From assembly GCA_003116995.1 (NCBI GenBank), contig BDSL01000008.1, positions 1,879,306 to 1,943,305 on the forward strand: a DNA stretch of 64,000 nucleotides, read 5' to 3'. Position numbers and translations under genes: made by a program. The notes beneath the pieces were generated by a model, which searched no databases, was not told where the DNA came from, and saw only the letters and a list, made by a program, of their open reading frames with translations. Origin of the DNA: Yamagishiella unicocca (taxonomy: Eukaryota; Chlorophyta; Chlorophyceae; Chlamydomonadales; Volvocaceae). Positions 21,712 to 33,715 of the stretch are shown piece after piece; positions within the stretch are counted from its first letter, which is position 1; the number at the start of each line of letters is the position of its first letter.

Positions 21712-24700
21712 TCATAGCCCCCAGCCAGGACACCTACCGTCGTCCGTCTTCATGTCGGGGAACAGGCGCTCAAGGACCTTCTTCTTGGGGACGATTTCCT
21801 CAATCGGGTTGCCGGTGAAGCTGGAAGATGAGCAGAAAGGGCAAGAGAGACATGGTGTCAGACAGGGGGACAGGAACTGTTTGCAGGAAGACCCCGACCA
21901 GACGTCGCAGTGGATCTGTGGCCTCCCCATCTGCCCTGCTCACCCATCCACCATAATACGTTCGCCGATGGGCACGCCCTCGGGCACAATCACGGGCTCC
22001 ACCTTGCCATGAGCGTCATCTGATGCGCACAGCACCTTGGTATAGGGGAAGGCGTTGCAGGGAACGGGGGAGGCAGCAGAAGCCGCAGGAGCGGAGATTG
22101 GAATCACGACGCAAACTGCAGGACGATGGCCGAACGGTGATGCCGATGCCAGTGTTGTGTGCAGGTGCGGTAAGAGTTAACAAGCAGGTGGAGTTATTAA
22201 CCTCCCGCGCCAACATTGTGCGGAACACAGCTAAATACGGGGCGCTACTGCCAGTAGCTGGGCGCAGGGCCGCCTGCGCCATTAGAGCGTCCGAGGGCGG
22301 AGGGCTTCGGAAGGCTTCAGGCAGCATCGGAAGCAGCAGCCAATGCATTGCCTACCATAGCTGCGGAACCTCAGATATTGTCAAGCTCTTAGCAATAAAG
22401 GCATTTACGGGCGTCGATAAGACGTTTTGCATCGACGGTTCCCTTGCCCTCTCGGCACCCCTCATGAATGAGGCTAGTAATATTCCTTATCAGCAACATA
22501 TAATGACGACATATCTCGCAGCTACTTTCGAATATGGGTATTCAACGCCTGCAAGCACGCCCCGCCCCGCGATGCGATAATTGAGACACCCGCCCCGGCG
22601 CACCATGCCGTAGCTCATAACCTCGCGCATCTTAGCGGGCTTGAGGTTGCAGACGACCACAACTACGCGATCCTGCCGGCAGAACGAAATGCAGAGGCGT
22701 GTGGGGACATTGGTTCGAGGGCAGCAGCCGCGGCAGAATGCTTCGCAGCGGTGTCACTTTGGGGCTAGGCAACCAGAGAAATGACAGTCCTGGTTAATGG
22801 GCCCAAGGCCTTCGGCAAATGTAGTTGGTCGTTTCAGTTAATAATATGATACACCTCGCATCAGAATGTGACACATCAGCCATCCCCCTTTGGCCACTGT
22901 CCGCACCTGCATCTGCTCCAGCGGAACAAAGTTCCGTAGCCCTGAGATGACCTGCCGCGGCTTCTCCTCCCCGAGGTCGATCTGCGTAGAACGACGGGAC
23001 CCGGAACGACAGCAGCTTCTAACACCATTCAGAGGGCTTGCGGCACGAGTGAGACATGGTGCCAAGCTAGATGGATTAAGGTTGGGGGACACGGTTATCA
23101 TAAACTGGCATGCAGGAGCCATTTCGAACCTGGAGCCAATATCAACATATGTTGGTGTCCAGCCACAGGCGCAGGGTCAAGATGCACAACCTGCCGCAAC
23201 CCTTTAAAAAAAAGGCCCACCGAAAAGCCAAGCCATTATGATAGTCCTTACTGCGACTCTCAGTCCCCAGACTTCACTCAACCTACCGACCCCGCCTTTG
23301 CGAAGGGCTGGTCGAATGCGGGCCTCCGTCTGCTGTCATGCCGCAAACCACCCCAATTTTGCAGACACACCGCGCCGGCCGCGCCCCCGCCCTACCTCCT
23401 CGAGGTATAGAGAGTCTGCGTTCGGGTGCTTGTCCACCTTGATAATGCGACCAACACGGCAGTCAAGCATGTCAATCGTCGCCTCGTCCTCGGCGGCCTT
23501 GCCACCAGTGGCCACGGCAGGTGCGGCTGTGGCCGCGGTGTCCTTCTTGGCTGCACCGCCCTCCTTGCTGCCCTCTTTTCCCTCTTTCTTGCCGCCAGCC
23601 GCCCCCTTCTTGCCACCGGCTGCGGCTGGAGGCTCAGCCGCCGGCGCGCTATCTGCTGGAGCGGGAGCTGCGGCAGCTGCTGGCTGCTTGGCCGCCTGCG
23701 AGCATTTCGATTCACTGTAAGCGTACGTGGGATGGCGCGGAGGCCTGCACTGGGTCGATCCACGACCATCATCACAACCACAAGCTACCACCAGGCGCAC
23801 CTTTTCTTTGGCCTGCGGGGCAGCTGTGCTCTTGGCCTCCCCAGCCGTGATGCTCTTGGCGTCCGCTGCCGCAACCGGAGCCGCAGGTGCGGCCTGCAAC
23901 CACCAAGGGGGACCAAGCGCAGCAGGTCACGGTGTACCTCAAGATGTATGGACTGGAGTGTAGACCAGGAGAGCAGACCCATCAACACTTAAAGCCTTTT
24001 GTCATGAGAGCGCTATGTTGGTAGCTAGGTCGCCCGCGCGCAGAGCCGACGCTGACAACGTTTCGCGGCAAGCCTTGCCCCCGAGGCATGCCTAACCCAA
24101 CCGTGGAAAATAGCGCGGTGGCGCGAAAGAAGCCCGCACGATACGTACACGACAAACGATACGAGGCCAGCGGTCCCAGCAGCCGGGGCTTACTTTGGGA
24201 GCAGGCGGCGCTGGTGGTGGCGGAGCCACGTAGCGGGGCGTGTTCAAGCGCAGCCGCGGCTGGAAGAAGTCCGCGCAATCGACCGTGTTCTGAAGCAAGT
24301 CGTACCACCGTAGCAGGTTGCAGAAGTGCAGCGTCTGTGCCGCCGGAAGGCCGACCTGTGGGCCAGTGGGAGGAGTTTGGAAAGACGAGAAGAGAAATGG
24401 GATACGCGACCACGTGATGGTGAGAAAACTAATAGATTCGAAGGTAATGCGGTCCGCACGCCAAGCCTCCGCTGTGGTAAGGACGCACTGGCGGGCTGCT
24501 GAGGGCAGATCCGCTGACGTCGACTGGCAGGCTTATGTTTTTGAGGCCGGTGTAATAAGCGGTGTGGCAAGACCAAGTTCACCAGCTGGCCAGCGTGTCG
24601 ACATTGGCGGCTGCTCCGTGGGTATATGCCGTGTGGGTCAAGATGGCAATATATGGCATTACACGCGTTCATGCTACCCATTGGCACGAAACAACCGCAC

Positions 24701-25342
24701 CGAAAGACCATAACGCGCAAACCCCATGTACGCCTGGGGCTGGAAATGCTGAGGACGCTGGGGACGTACCACGGCCTGGTGCACCAGCGCGTAAATGACC
24801 AGGTCCGCTAGAGTTGAAGAGCCTCCCACCAGGTACGTACATGACGACAGGTGCTGGTTCAGCTGTGGCGGGCAGTCCGTCGCGAGCAGGTAAAAAATAC
24901 ACAAGGAGAGCCGGGGTAACGAACACAAGGCATTCCGCGAATTCCGTACCTTCATTAGCTTGTCGTCCATGAGCGGAGTTAGTTCGGCGCTCGCCCACGC
25001 AAGCCACTCGGCCACCTGAGCGCGATTAAGGCGGCGCAGAGGAGATCAGCGTCTAAATGTCGTCATCACCCATTTCTACCTTCACAGGTTTCGCAGCCCA
25101 ATTCCGTTTCATCATGCACCACGCACTTGTGCTTGAAGCTCGGGCGTGGCACCCAGCAGGTCATGTTGCCGGGAGCACTGCCTTGCGAGGTACGTGCAGA
25201 CCGTCGCCAGGCCTGTCAATACAGTGCCTTTGTCAGTCGCTAGCTGCACATGCCCCGATGTACTGGCACTGGGCTGTTCCGCGGAGCCGACGCACTGCGC
25301 TACGAAGCGCGCAGCCGCAAGCCTGGTCGGCTCACAGGTCAT
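21712..25342 (-). CDS. GST-like plus tRNA-binding-domain (EMAPII/Arc1p-type) protein
   Basis: Seen: exons 25342-25127 (ATG 25342), 25015-24950, 24862-24770, 24355-24194, 23893-23801, 23695-23396, 22981-22907, 22672-22604, 22035-21944 and 21820-21712 join in phase. The N-terminal ~180 residues look like a GST-C fold of synthetase cofactors (YLVGGSSTLADLVIYALVHQ, LLRWYDLLQNTVD). A Lys/Ala-rich linker follows, then a full tRBD/OB-fold: VGRIIKVDKHPNADSLYLEE, EKPRQVISGLRNFVP, VVVVVCNLKPAKMR, GFTGNPIEEIVPKKK. Known: such proteins bind tRNA nonspecifically and assemble with aminoacyl-tRNA synthetases (AIMP1/p43, Arc1p, plant relatives). The last exon may continue past a GT at the end of KTDDG, so the extreme C-terminus is uncertain. 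Intron 1 and others are short. Confidence 0.88.
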
Positions 25343-25801
25343 TTTTTGTTGCGCAATATAATTAACTATAGCGGTTGAGGCGATATATTTGCGTTTGATC
25401 CACCAGGTATGGGTCCTTTAAGCTGTAACCCAGTACTGAGCGAGCGCAAGAGCCGACCTGCACCATGCTGTATGCGCACCACCACCTAATAGATAGGCTC
25501 CATACATAAAGAACAATCGACACTCAATCATATTCAAACGGTATTCAATCATATTCACCTTTCGACAGGAGCCAAATCCCTTTGGCTTGACGATGGCGCT
25601 ACCCCTTCTTGCCCTTTGAACGTCTACGACGCGACTTGACCTAGTCAACTGGCCATATATTACTAGCAGGCTTGGCCGATATGCGAACGGTGAGGGAACG
25701 CCTGGAAGCATGCCGCCGGGCTAGCTCGTTAAGCCTAGCCTAGACGCTGCCAAATGCAAGGTTCCTGATTTGATAGAGCTATTTCGGCGCAAGACGCCTT
25801 G
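25343..25801. promoter_or_regulatory. Divergent intergenic region between two genes
   Basis: 459 bp separate the start of the tRNA-binding-domain gene (minus) from the start of the SPL7-like gene (plus). It must hold both 5' leaders and probably a shared promoter. No TATA box or known element can be assigned with confidence. Confidence 0.4.
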
Positions 25802-28800
25802 ATGTCAGGCTTGGGGCTGGAGCAGCCGCAGGGCATGCTCGGCAACACTGGGGGAGGAGGACACGATGACAGCTCGTCCATATTCTTGAGTTCATCAGAA
25901 GAAACTACAGCAGAGGTTTGGTCAGAGCCGTGGAGTCCAACTCGCTCGCTGGAGGAGCCTGTCCATCATGCGGGTGGTCCTGCAGTCCCCTTTGGAGCCT
26001 TGCGCGTCCAACCAGACGACGCGGATGTAACCAATCGGAACTTAGAAGCCCCCAGGGCGCTCCACGCTTCTCAACTCGCGATGGAGGCCTTCCAGGCCGT
26101 TCGGAGCCGTCCGTCGCGTCCCCTCGGGCCATTCCTGTGGCGCCTCTTTCCACGCTGCGTGCGCGCGACGACCGAGGAGGTCTGCATTGCCGCCGAGGTG
26201 TCCTTAAGCGTTGCCCCCTCGGAATGCACGGTCACTGCCGTCAAGGACGGCCGCTCTCTGCCCGTCCGCATTGAAGTCCTTAACGACCGTCAGGCCACCG
26301 GCGACGACAACGACCAACCCAGCCGTCTGGGCCGAGGCCCAAGCAGTATGGCCACACCAATTCAAGGCGCCGCATCCTCTCGCCGTCGTCCTGTTCAAGA
26401 GATCCTGCGTGTGCTGCGGTCCCAACGGCCGGATAGCGAGCTGGTGCTCATCTGGCTAACGCCAGGGACCTCGCCCGGGCTCATGCTCATCGAGCTGCAT
26501 GCGCCCGTGCCCGGCGCCACCGGCGCCACCGGCGCCACCGGCAACAGCAGCAGCAGCGTGAACGCGTCCTTAAGCGCGCGCTCCGGAGCCTCCACGGGCG
26601 CGCTGCTGTCCGCTTGGCATACTTCGACGCACATGGCGGCCAGCCTCGCCGCAGGAGGTGGCGGTGGAGACAACGGCGCCGGAGCTGCCACGTCGCACCT
26701 TTATGGCGTTGCTGGTGGTCCCAGCCCGATTTCAATTAGCGCAGACGCTCACCCTTCGCCCAACCAGCAGCCCGCCGCGCGGTCCGCAGCACCACTGACG
26801 GCGTCGCTCTCCCACCTGCGGGTGTTTGGCTTGAGCGGGCCGGATCCGCTGCAGACCACCCCGCACGACGACTTTCGTGGGCTAGGCGTCCGAGCCGTGT
26901 GCAGCAGCGGCGCGCTGTCCGTGGTGGTCGTGCCAGACGCGGGCATGGAGGCTGAGGTGTGCGCGCTGCTGGCCTCGCAGCACCAGCAGACGCCACTGCC
27001 CATGACCAGCGGCCCTGAGGCACAGCTGGTGGAGGCGCAGACGCCCGGCGCCAGTGGGGCCGGGGGGCCGGCCTGGGGGAACGCCGGCTCGACAGCCGGC
27101 GCCGGTGAACTCCTCGATGCACCCCTAGCTAACCACGGACCGACACGGCCGCCGGGTCCGGGACCGGCCCTGTCCGCCGCATCTATGGGTTTCAGTAGCA
27201 TGTTGGTCGATGGTCTGCTGGCGGCGGATGGCGATGAAGACCATGACGATGCGCGGGCGCGGGAGCGCTTCTTGTGGGACTTGGGCGCCTGGCTGGAGAC
27301 GGTGGCACGGAATGCGGCGACGCGGGAGGAGGAGGCGGCTGTGGAGGCCGCCTCGCGAGCCCTGACACCGCGCGAGTACGACCAGGAGCAGCAGCAGCGG
27401 CGGCAGCAGCGCGTGCTGGGGCACCTGCGCACCGTCTCGGAGATCGAGCCCGTCGGGATGTCCGAGTTCGCATTGAGCATGGGCGAGCCCGGCAACGTGG
27501 GATTCCTCCAGCCCCCTGGAGCGGCTGCGCACATCTCGTCGCCCGTGACGGCACTGTCCGTGCCCCGGCCCGCGCTGGAGCTCCTGGGCTTCGCGTGCAG
27601 CCGCGGCTGGGCTGCCACGTCCTCGCACGTCGTGCTGAGCCTAATGGACATGGGTCATTCCATGGCGAGCATCAACGCCGCCGTGCAGGCGGCGCACGGC
27701 TGGTCGGCGCTGCACCTGGCCGCGGCATCTGGGAGTGCCGAGCTTATGGCCATGACGGCCCTCTGGCGCAGCTACGGCCGCTACGGCGACAGCGGCGCCG
27801 TGCAGGAGGAGTGGAGGGCCATGCTGGCTGCGGTGAGTGGTTAAGTGCATGGTACGCGGGTGTTATCGGCGCGAGGCGATGGAGGAGGGCCTGGGAATAT
27901 CCTGCCGGCCATCAGGCGAGAAACCCAAAACCCTAGTCGCTGTTTGGTGTGGACGGAGGAGGCACTGCCGTTGCCAGCCTGAGCCGCTGTTGTGGCGGCA
28001 TAATCGGCAGCGGGAGGACGGTGGTGGATGTGGATGGATGGGGTTGCCCTGGAAGCTGCCGATATACCGTAGTTTTCAGCGCCGTTCCCCCGGGTGCACT
28101 TTTTGTCACCATACCACCAGTCAGCTCCTCCAACGCTCGCGGCTGACACCGTCACCTCCCGTCCATTCCTCCCCTCCCGTCCCTCACCACTTCGGCCTTC
28201 CTGGTAGCCTGGTCCCGGCGGCCTGACGCCTCTGCACCTTGCGGCCGTGCTTCCGCAACCCGCGACCGCGGCCCTCGACCTGCTGTCCTCGCTGCCCGCC
28301 GAGACGCTGTCCACGTGGTTCGGAGCTGCCGCACGTGACGGCTGCACGCCCGCGCACTACGCCTCACGCGCCGACAACTCGCACCTCAACGAGCACGCGC
28401 TGCTATGCCTGGCCACCGGGACGGCGGCGCTGGACCTGGCCACAGCGGAGGGCCTCCAAGAGGTACTGCCGTACATCGGTGAGCTGCAGGACCTCATGCC
28501 ACTGACACGCAGCGATTCCACGGATGTGGACACCACTCAGGAGGTCGCGGGCGGCGTTATGACAGGGGCCGCACACACGCTGGGTACATCGCTGGCGGTG
28601 TCGACCTCGACGTCCACCTTTGTCGAAGGAAGCGGCTCACAGGCTGGGGGCCTCCACCAGAGCGGCCGCGCCGCCGCCGGCACCCACGGGGGTGATCTCA
28701 GCAGCGGCCCTGCGAGCCGCAGCAGCGGCCCTGCAAGCCGCAGCAGCGGCCCTGCAAGCCGCAGCAGCGGCCCTGCAAGCCGCAGCAGCGGCCCTGCAAG

Positions 28801-31800
28801 CCGCAGCAGCGCTGGTGGTGTCACCGCGGCAGCAGCCGTCGGTCACGGCAGCAGCTCCGGCGCCAGCACAGCCAGCGCCGGCAGCGGCAGAGTGCTCTTG
28901 GGCGGTATGCGCGGGGCGGGAGCCGCACCAGCGGGGGCTACGGTGAACGCCCGCACCCGCTGCCTGCCGTTCCTGGTCAGGGGAAGCTTCCGATGTCTCG
29001 GCCTAGGGAACGCCGTGAGCGAGGGGACGCGTACAGGGAATGGCGGGGAAGGCGGCACCCACGGCTCGCACGGCGGTCGCGCGGGTCCCGGCTCGTCAGG
29101 GCCTGCCGGGCAGAGGACCGGCAGCGGCGGCAGCAGCGGAAGGATTCTCGGCAATGAGGTGCAAGCGCAGCAAGCTCGGACGCAAGGCCAACGCCACCAC
29201 ATGCCGGCGCCGCAGAACAACGCTCACCACCTTACCCGCCAGAACTATCCGTCACGCTCATCCCCACCTCGCCAGCAGCCGCACACGCCAGTGAACCAAC
29301 CCACCCCAGGGTCGGCCTCTGCCCGCGCTTCCGAGGCTCCCTGGTCCCCAGAGCCGTGGCTTACACAAAGGAGCGCATGGCCTGACCCAAGTCAGGTGGT
29401 TGCCGGGCTGCTGGATCGTGTCTCGCCCGGGACGTCGACCCGCGGGTCGGTGGGGCCGTCCAGCCCCCTTTGGACGGCCTGGTCTCATGTCCTGAACCAG
29501 CCGGGCCCCTCGACGAACTCCGACGCGTCCATGTCTACCGAAAACCAGCCCACCTATGACTACGAGCCGATGAGTTTGCACCAAGCGCGCCAGGCGGCGA
29601 GGAAGCTGGTGGCTGCCGCGGCCCGGGCGGCGTCGTCCGTTCCCTCGGCGCCAGATGCGGCGGCTGTGGCTGCGAGCACGGCACCTGTCGAGGGGGTTAG
29701 CGAATTGATTGAACGGGGGGCAATGGTGAACCCGGCACGCAGCGCTCCCTCGGCGCTGGGGCCACGCCTGCTGGCGGGCGTGTCGGAGTCTGCCCACGAG
29801 CTGCGGGAGCAGGCGCAGCAGCACACGCGGCTGATGAACCAGCGCCTGCAGCGACAGATGCAGATGCTGCAGGGAGGGCGCCCGCCGCAGCAGCAGCAGC
29901 AGCAGCAGGACTCCCACCAGCAGCAGGTGCAGCGGCAGCAGCGGCAGCAGCGGCAGCAGCGGCAGGGGGGGAGGGAGGAAGTGCAAGCCCCGGTGGAGTC
30001 CCCAGCGGTTGGTCCCGGCCTGGTGCGGCTGGAGCGAGAGGGGGAGGAGCAGGGAGGCGAAGATGAGGTCAGCGTAGGTGCAAAGGCCGCTGGAGGTGCA
30101 AAGGCGGCAGGGCGGCCTCCGCCGGCGTCCTCAGCGGCGGAGTCGTGTCCAGGGGCCGCGAGTGGCCAGGCGGCAGACGCTGCCGCTTCCGTACAGGAGG
30201 CTCCAGTGGAGACCGAGCAGAGGCTGCAGCATTCGGAGCGGCTTCATGGTCTGCGTGGAGCCGGCTTGGAATCGGGTGAGGATGCGGGGCGGGGCCAAAG
30301 GTTACGCCTCTTGTGGTTCCGGTCGCCGTCAGCTGGTTGTAACGGTGTGCCAGCCCCTGTGCGGGCTTGCTACGCGGTCGATGCGCTTCTCGGATTGTGC
30401 AAGAGCCATGCGGGACTCGGAAGGGGGCAGCCGCAACGGAGCAGCTTGCGCCACCTGGGAGGCTCGTTACTTGGTAGCCGCCGGAAGGCACGAAGGAAGG
30501 CACGTCGCAGCATGCTGCATGTGCTGCCGCCTGTCGTTGCCAGGCAAATGCGCCGTACAATCCTGCGCCGTACAATCCTACGCCGTAGCATTCTGCGCCG
30601 TACAATTCTGCGCCGCCTCGTTAACGCCCCGTGAGCTGGCTGAGGCCAGACGGGGAGCCACCGCCTTAGCTACGGGCCGTACGCGCGGTGGTATCCAGAT
30701 GGGTGATTGAGGCAACGCCTTGCGGCCAGGGCCTGACAATGCCATGGTTCTCTTGACAGGCGGATACTGGTGGCGGCGGCGCGACATCGTGATCGTGGCG
30801 GGAGCGGCGCTGGCACTGGCACACGCGTTGGTGAGGAAATAATGGCTTAATCTGTTGACCTGGTGTTTGTTTGGGTGGGTCCTCCAAGGCCAGAGCCCCC
30901 TGAACGTGGCGTTTGAGGCCGTTTGAACAAGGGGCCGGGTCGGGGAGGGGATCGGGGAGGGCATGGGTGCAGCCAGTCCTAATCGTCTCGTCCAGAAGCA
31001 TCCTCTGGACGCGTCTGTAGCCAGTCGAGAGAGGCCGCTGACTGACTGGCGCCAACGACGCCGTTATCGAGCCAACCCAGCCGAACCGCGCTCGCCACCA
31101 CCACCACCACGACCACCACCACCACCATCAACTTGCCACCACCACCCCGCCCCGTCCGCAGCGACTCCCTGTCTTGCTCGGCCTACTGGACCACGCAAGC
31201 CTACAAGTGCACCCTTCCGCGCCCGCTGCCGCTGTGGCCGCATGGTGGCTCGTCGGCGTCGTCTGGCCTGTGATCTCGTCTCGGGTAAGTGTGGTCCGGC
31301 TGCAGCTGCTGGCAGGTTGCGAAAGCGCCTGGATGGCAGGATGGAGCGCATGTGCTGCATCTAGGCATCCGAATCGATGCCCGAGCTGCATGTGTTCATG
31401 CCTTAAAAGTGTTTTGCTGTGTTTCATGTTGTTTTTGTTCCTCTGGGGGAGGGATTCACACCGGATTTCGCGCCGGGGATTGGAAGTGAAGGGAGGGTGT
31501 TAGGGCGAGGGATGTGGCGGGATGGAGGGATTTGGCGGGATGGAGGGATTTGGCGGGATGGAGGGATGTGGCGGGATGGAGGGATGTGGCGGGATGGAGG
31601 GATTTGGCGGGATGGAGGGATTTGGCGGGATGGAGGGATGTGGCGGGATGGAGGGATGTGGCGGGATGGAGGGATGTGGCGGGATGGAGGGATGTGGCGG
31701 GATGGAGGGATGTGGCGGGATGGAGGGATGTGGCGGGATGGAGGGATGTGGCGGGATGGAGGGATGTGGCGGGATGGAGGGATGTGGCGGGATGGAGGGA

Positions 31801-32519
31801 TGTGGCGGGATGGAGGGATGTGGCGGGATGGAGGGATGTGGCGGGATGGAGGGATGTGGCGGGATGGAGGGATGTGGCGGGATGGAGGGATGTGGCGGGA
31901 TGGAGGGATGTGGCGGGATGGAGGGATGTGGCGGGATGGAGGGATGTGGCGGGATGGAGGGATGTGGCGGGATGGAGGGATGTGGCGGGATGGATTACGG
32001 ACGTGTCGCTGGCTGGCTGGCTGCTGCGTCATGGTCATTGGGCCAAGCATGTGGGCGTCGCTCTGCCATGTGCTGGGAGTCTGCGCACGCAGCTTACACC
32101 TCGGACCCCCTTCCCTCCTCCTTTTGCAGACCGCGCGGCTCCGTTCGCCCCTGGCTCTGCAACTACGTGGCCTGGGGTTCCACGCCGCCCTGCTGGCGTG
32201 TTTGACAGCCGCTGGCCTGTCCAGCGGCACGATGCTACAGCAGCGACAGGAAGCTGCAACCGGCTGGCCCGTGCCTGGTGCCAAGGCCGCCGCTGTGGAC
32301 CTCACGTCTGCGCTGCTGGTGGGGCTGACGTTGCGAATGTGCCTAGGCCGCGGTTATGTTCACCGCGGCGGGGCTGCTGGCGCTACGGCTGGCGGCAGGG
32401 CTGCCGGCTCGCCTACAAGCGCGGATCAAGCTGGATCAAGCGTGGATCAAGCGTGGAGCTCAGTGGCTGCGAGCTCTGCCCGTCCGCGGGGAGACGCCGT
32501 GGGCCGACTCGCCACCTAG
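25802..32519 (+). CDS. Large SPL7/CRR1-like ankyrin protein without SBP domain, with C-terminal membrane segments
   Basis: Seen: exons 25802-27832, 28208-30275, 30760-30830, 31162-31284 and about 32129-32519 join in phase, giving roughly 1560 residues. Exon 1 contains GALSVVVVPDAGMEAEVCALL and LLGFACSRGWA, then GWSALHLAAASGSAELM. Exon 2 opens with PGPGGLTPLHLAAVLP and has DGCTPAHYASRADNSHLNE. The order and wording resemble the part of plant SPL7/SPL1 and algal CRR1 proteins after the SBP finger, including their degenerate ankyrin repeats. No SBP Cys/His cluster is present here or in the 459 bp upstream. After about 600 residues of Ser/Gly/Gln-rich sequence come hydrophobic segments (DIVIVAGAALALAHAL; AAAVAAWWLVGVVW; FHAALLACLTAAGL). 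A better hydrophobic frame at 32356-32637 suggests a frame change or missed border near the end. DNA binding is not supported; function unknown. Confidence 0.62.
28706..28812 (+). repeat. Exonic 21-bp repeat encoding SSGPASR
   Basis: Five near-identical tandem copies of a 21-bp unit (AGCAGCGGCCCTGCAAGCCG plus one base) in exon 2 of the SPL7-like gene. They encode SSGPASR repeats in a disordered region. The unit keeps the frame, so copy-number change would be tolerated. Confidence 0.9.
31511..31993. repeat. 18-bp minisatellite, about 27 copies, intronic
   Basis: Tandem GGGATGGAGGGATGTGGC units (some GGATTTGGC variants in the first copies) inside the intron 31285-32128 of the SPL7-like gene. 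Because 18 is divisible by 3, all frames stay open and create long artificial frames (AGWRDV, MEGCGG, PPSRHI repeats). The G-rich strand could form quadruplex-like structures. Confidence 0.95.
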
Positions 32520-33214
32520 GTCCCTGGCGGCGGCGCACACGAGGGTCGCTAGGGCGCTGGGAGCTGCCGGGGACAAGGCTGTCAGGGTACCCCAAGAGGT
32601 TTACGGCCCGTACCCGTACCGCAGGTTTACGGCCTGATCTGAGCTGCGCGCGGTTGGTTTGGTCGCTAAATGCCGACCTCATTTGTCGCAGTGCCATGAC
32701 TGCTAGGAATTACGGCTACTAGGATTCATGTCTGCGGGCCAAGCGTAGTGGGTGCTCGAGCTCGGCAGGCTGGCGAGGGCGGCCAATCTTATACGGCTAT
32801 TGTTTCATTTACGGGGTTGCGCATGATAACGGGCGGCCATTGGCAGGGGTGGACACCGGCTGCGTGGTCTTAAATAACGGGCGCATTGGGATGCATGATC
32901 TCTTACATCCCTGCTGGCGGTTGGTCGTTTTGAGCGGCATATGCAGAGATTGCAGTGCCGTATTTGCCAGTAGCCCCATAGCTGGAAGCGACGCACGGTC
33001 CGCTGCCTTCCGTAGCGGCGGGATGGCAAAGATTGCCAACTCCTGCCAAGTGTTGGGAATGTGGCAGGAAACGATTTGGTTCGACGGGCAACAGTAGGGC
33101 AGAGACGCCAAAGCCAGCTGGTGACTAATGGTCCCAGGTGTTGTTCGGTGCAGCCCTACTTGCGGTGCTAGATGCTGGACATGGTGATGGCGGTGTTGAA
33201 GGAAGCGATCGTGC

Positions 33215-33265
33215 TGGTGGCGGTGGTGGTGGTGGTGGTGGTGGTGGTGGTGGTGGTGGTGGTGG
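33215..33265. repeat. (GGT)n microsatellite
   Basis: About 17 GGT units with one interruption, followed to 33350 by a looser GGT/GGC-rich tract. Intergenic. Confidence 0.95.
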
Positions 33266-33568
33266 CACCCGGGTGGCGGTGGTGGCGGCGGCGGTGGTGG
33301 TGGCGGCAGTGGTGGCGGTGATGGTGGTGGTGGGGTGCAGCAGCAGCAGCAACACTGAGGATAGGTTCCCGGGTGCAAGAGCGGCGAGGACCCGCTACCA
33401 CCAGAGGATCTTGAGACCCTGGAGCGCAGGCGTTCAGCGGGCACTCGTCAGGGCGGAGCCACGACAGAAGGCTGCATCCCTGGGCGCTGGTTTGTGGCAG
33501 CGCTGCGGCCCACTCCATTCATACTGCTGTTGGGCCATGGCCGGTGGCGGCGCGCGCGCGGACGTGAC

Positions 33569-33715
33569 GTATCCGCTGGCTACGTGTCCGCTGGCTACGT
33601 GTCCGCTGGCTACGTGTCCGCTGGCTACGTGTCCGCTGGCTACGTGTCCGCTGGCTACGTGTCCGCTGGCTACGTGTCCGCTGGCTACGTGTCCGATGGC
33701 TACGTGTCCGATGGC
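33569..33715. repeat. 15-bp minisatellite, about 10 copies
   Basis: Tandem TACGTGTCCGCTGGC units, the last two with GATGGC. A YVSAG-repeat frame results, but nothing upstream supports a gene. Confidence 0.95.

Noticed and set aside
26749..27651. 300-codon minus frame opposite the SPL7-like gene
   Set aside because: A GC-rich shadow of the plus-strand exon; the plus frame carries the recognisable ankyrin and SPL-like segments and splice phases.
31419..32722. Long frames of AGWRDV, MEGCGG and PPSRHI repeats
   Set aside because: By-products of an 18-bp intronic minisatellite.
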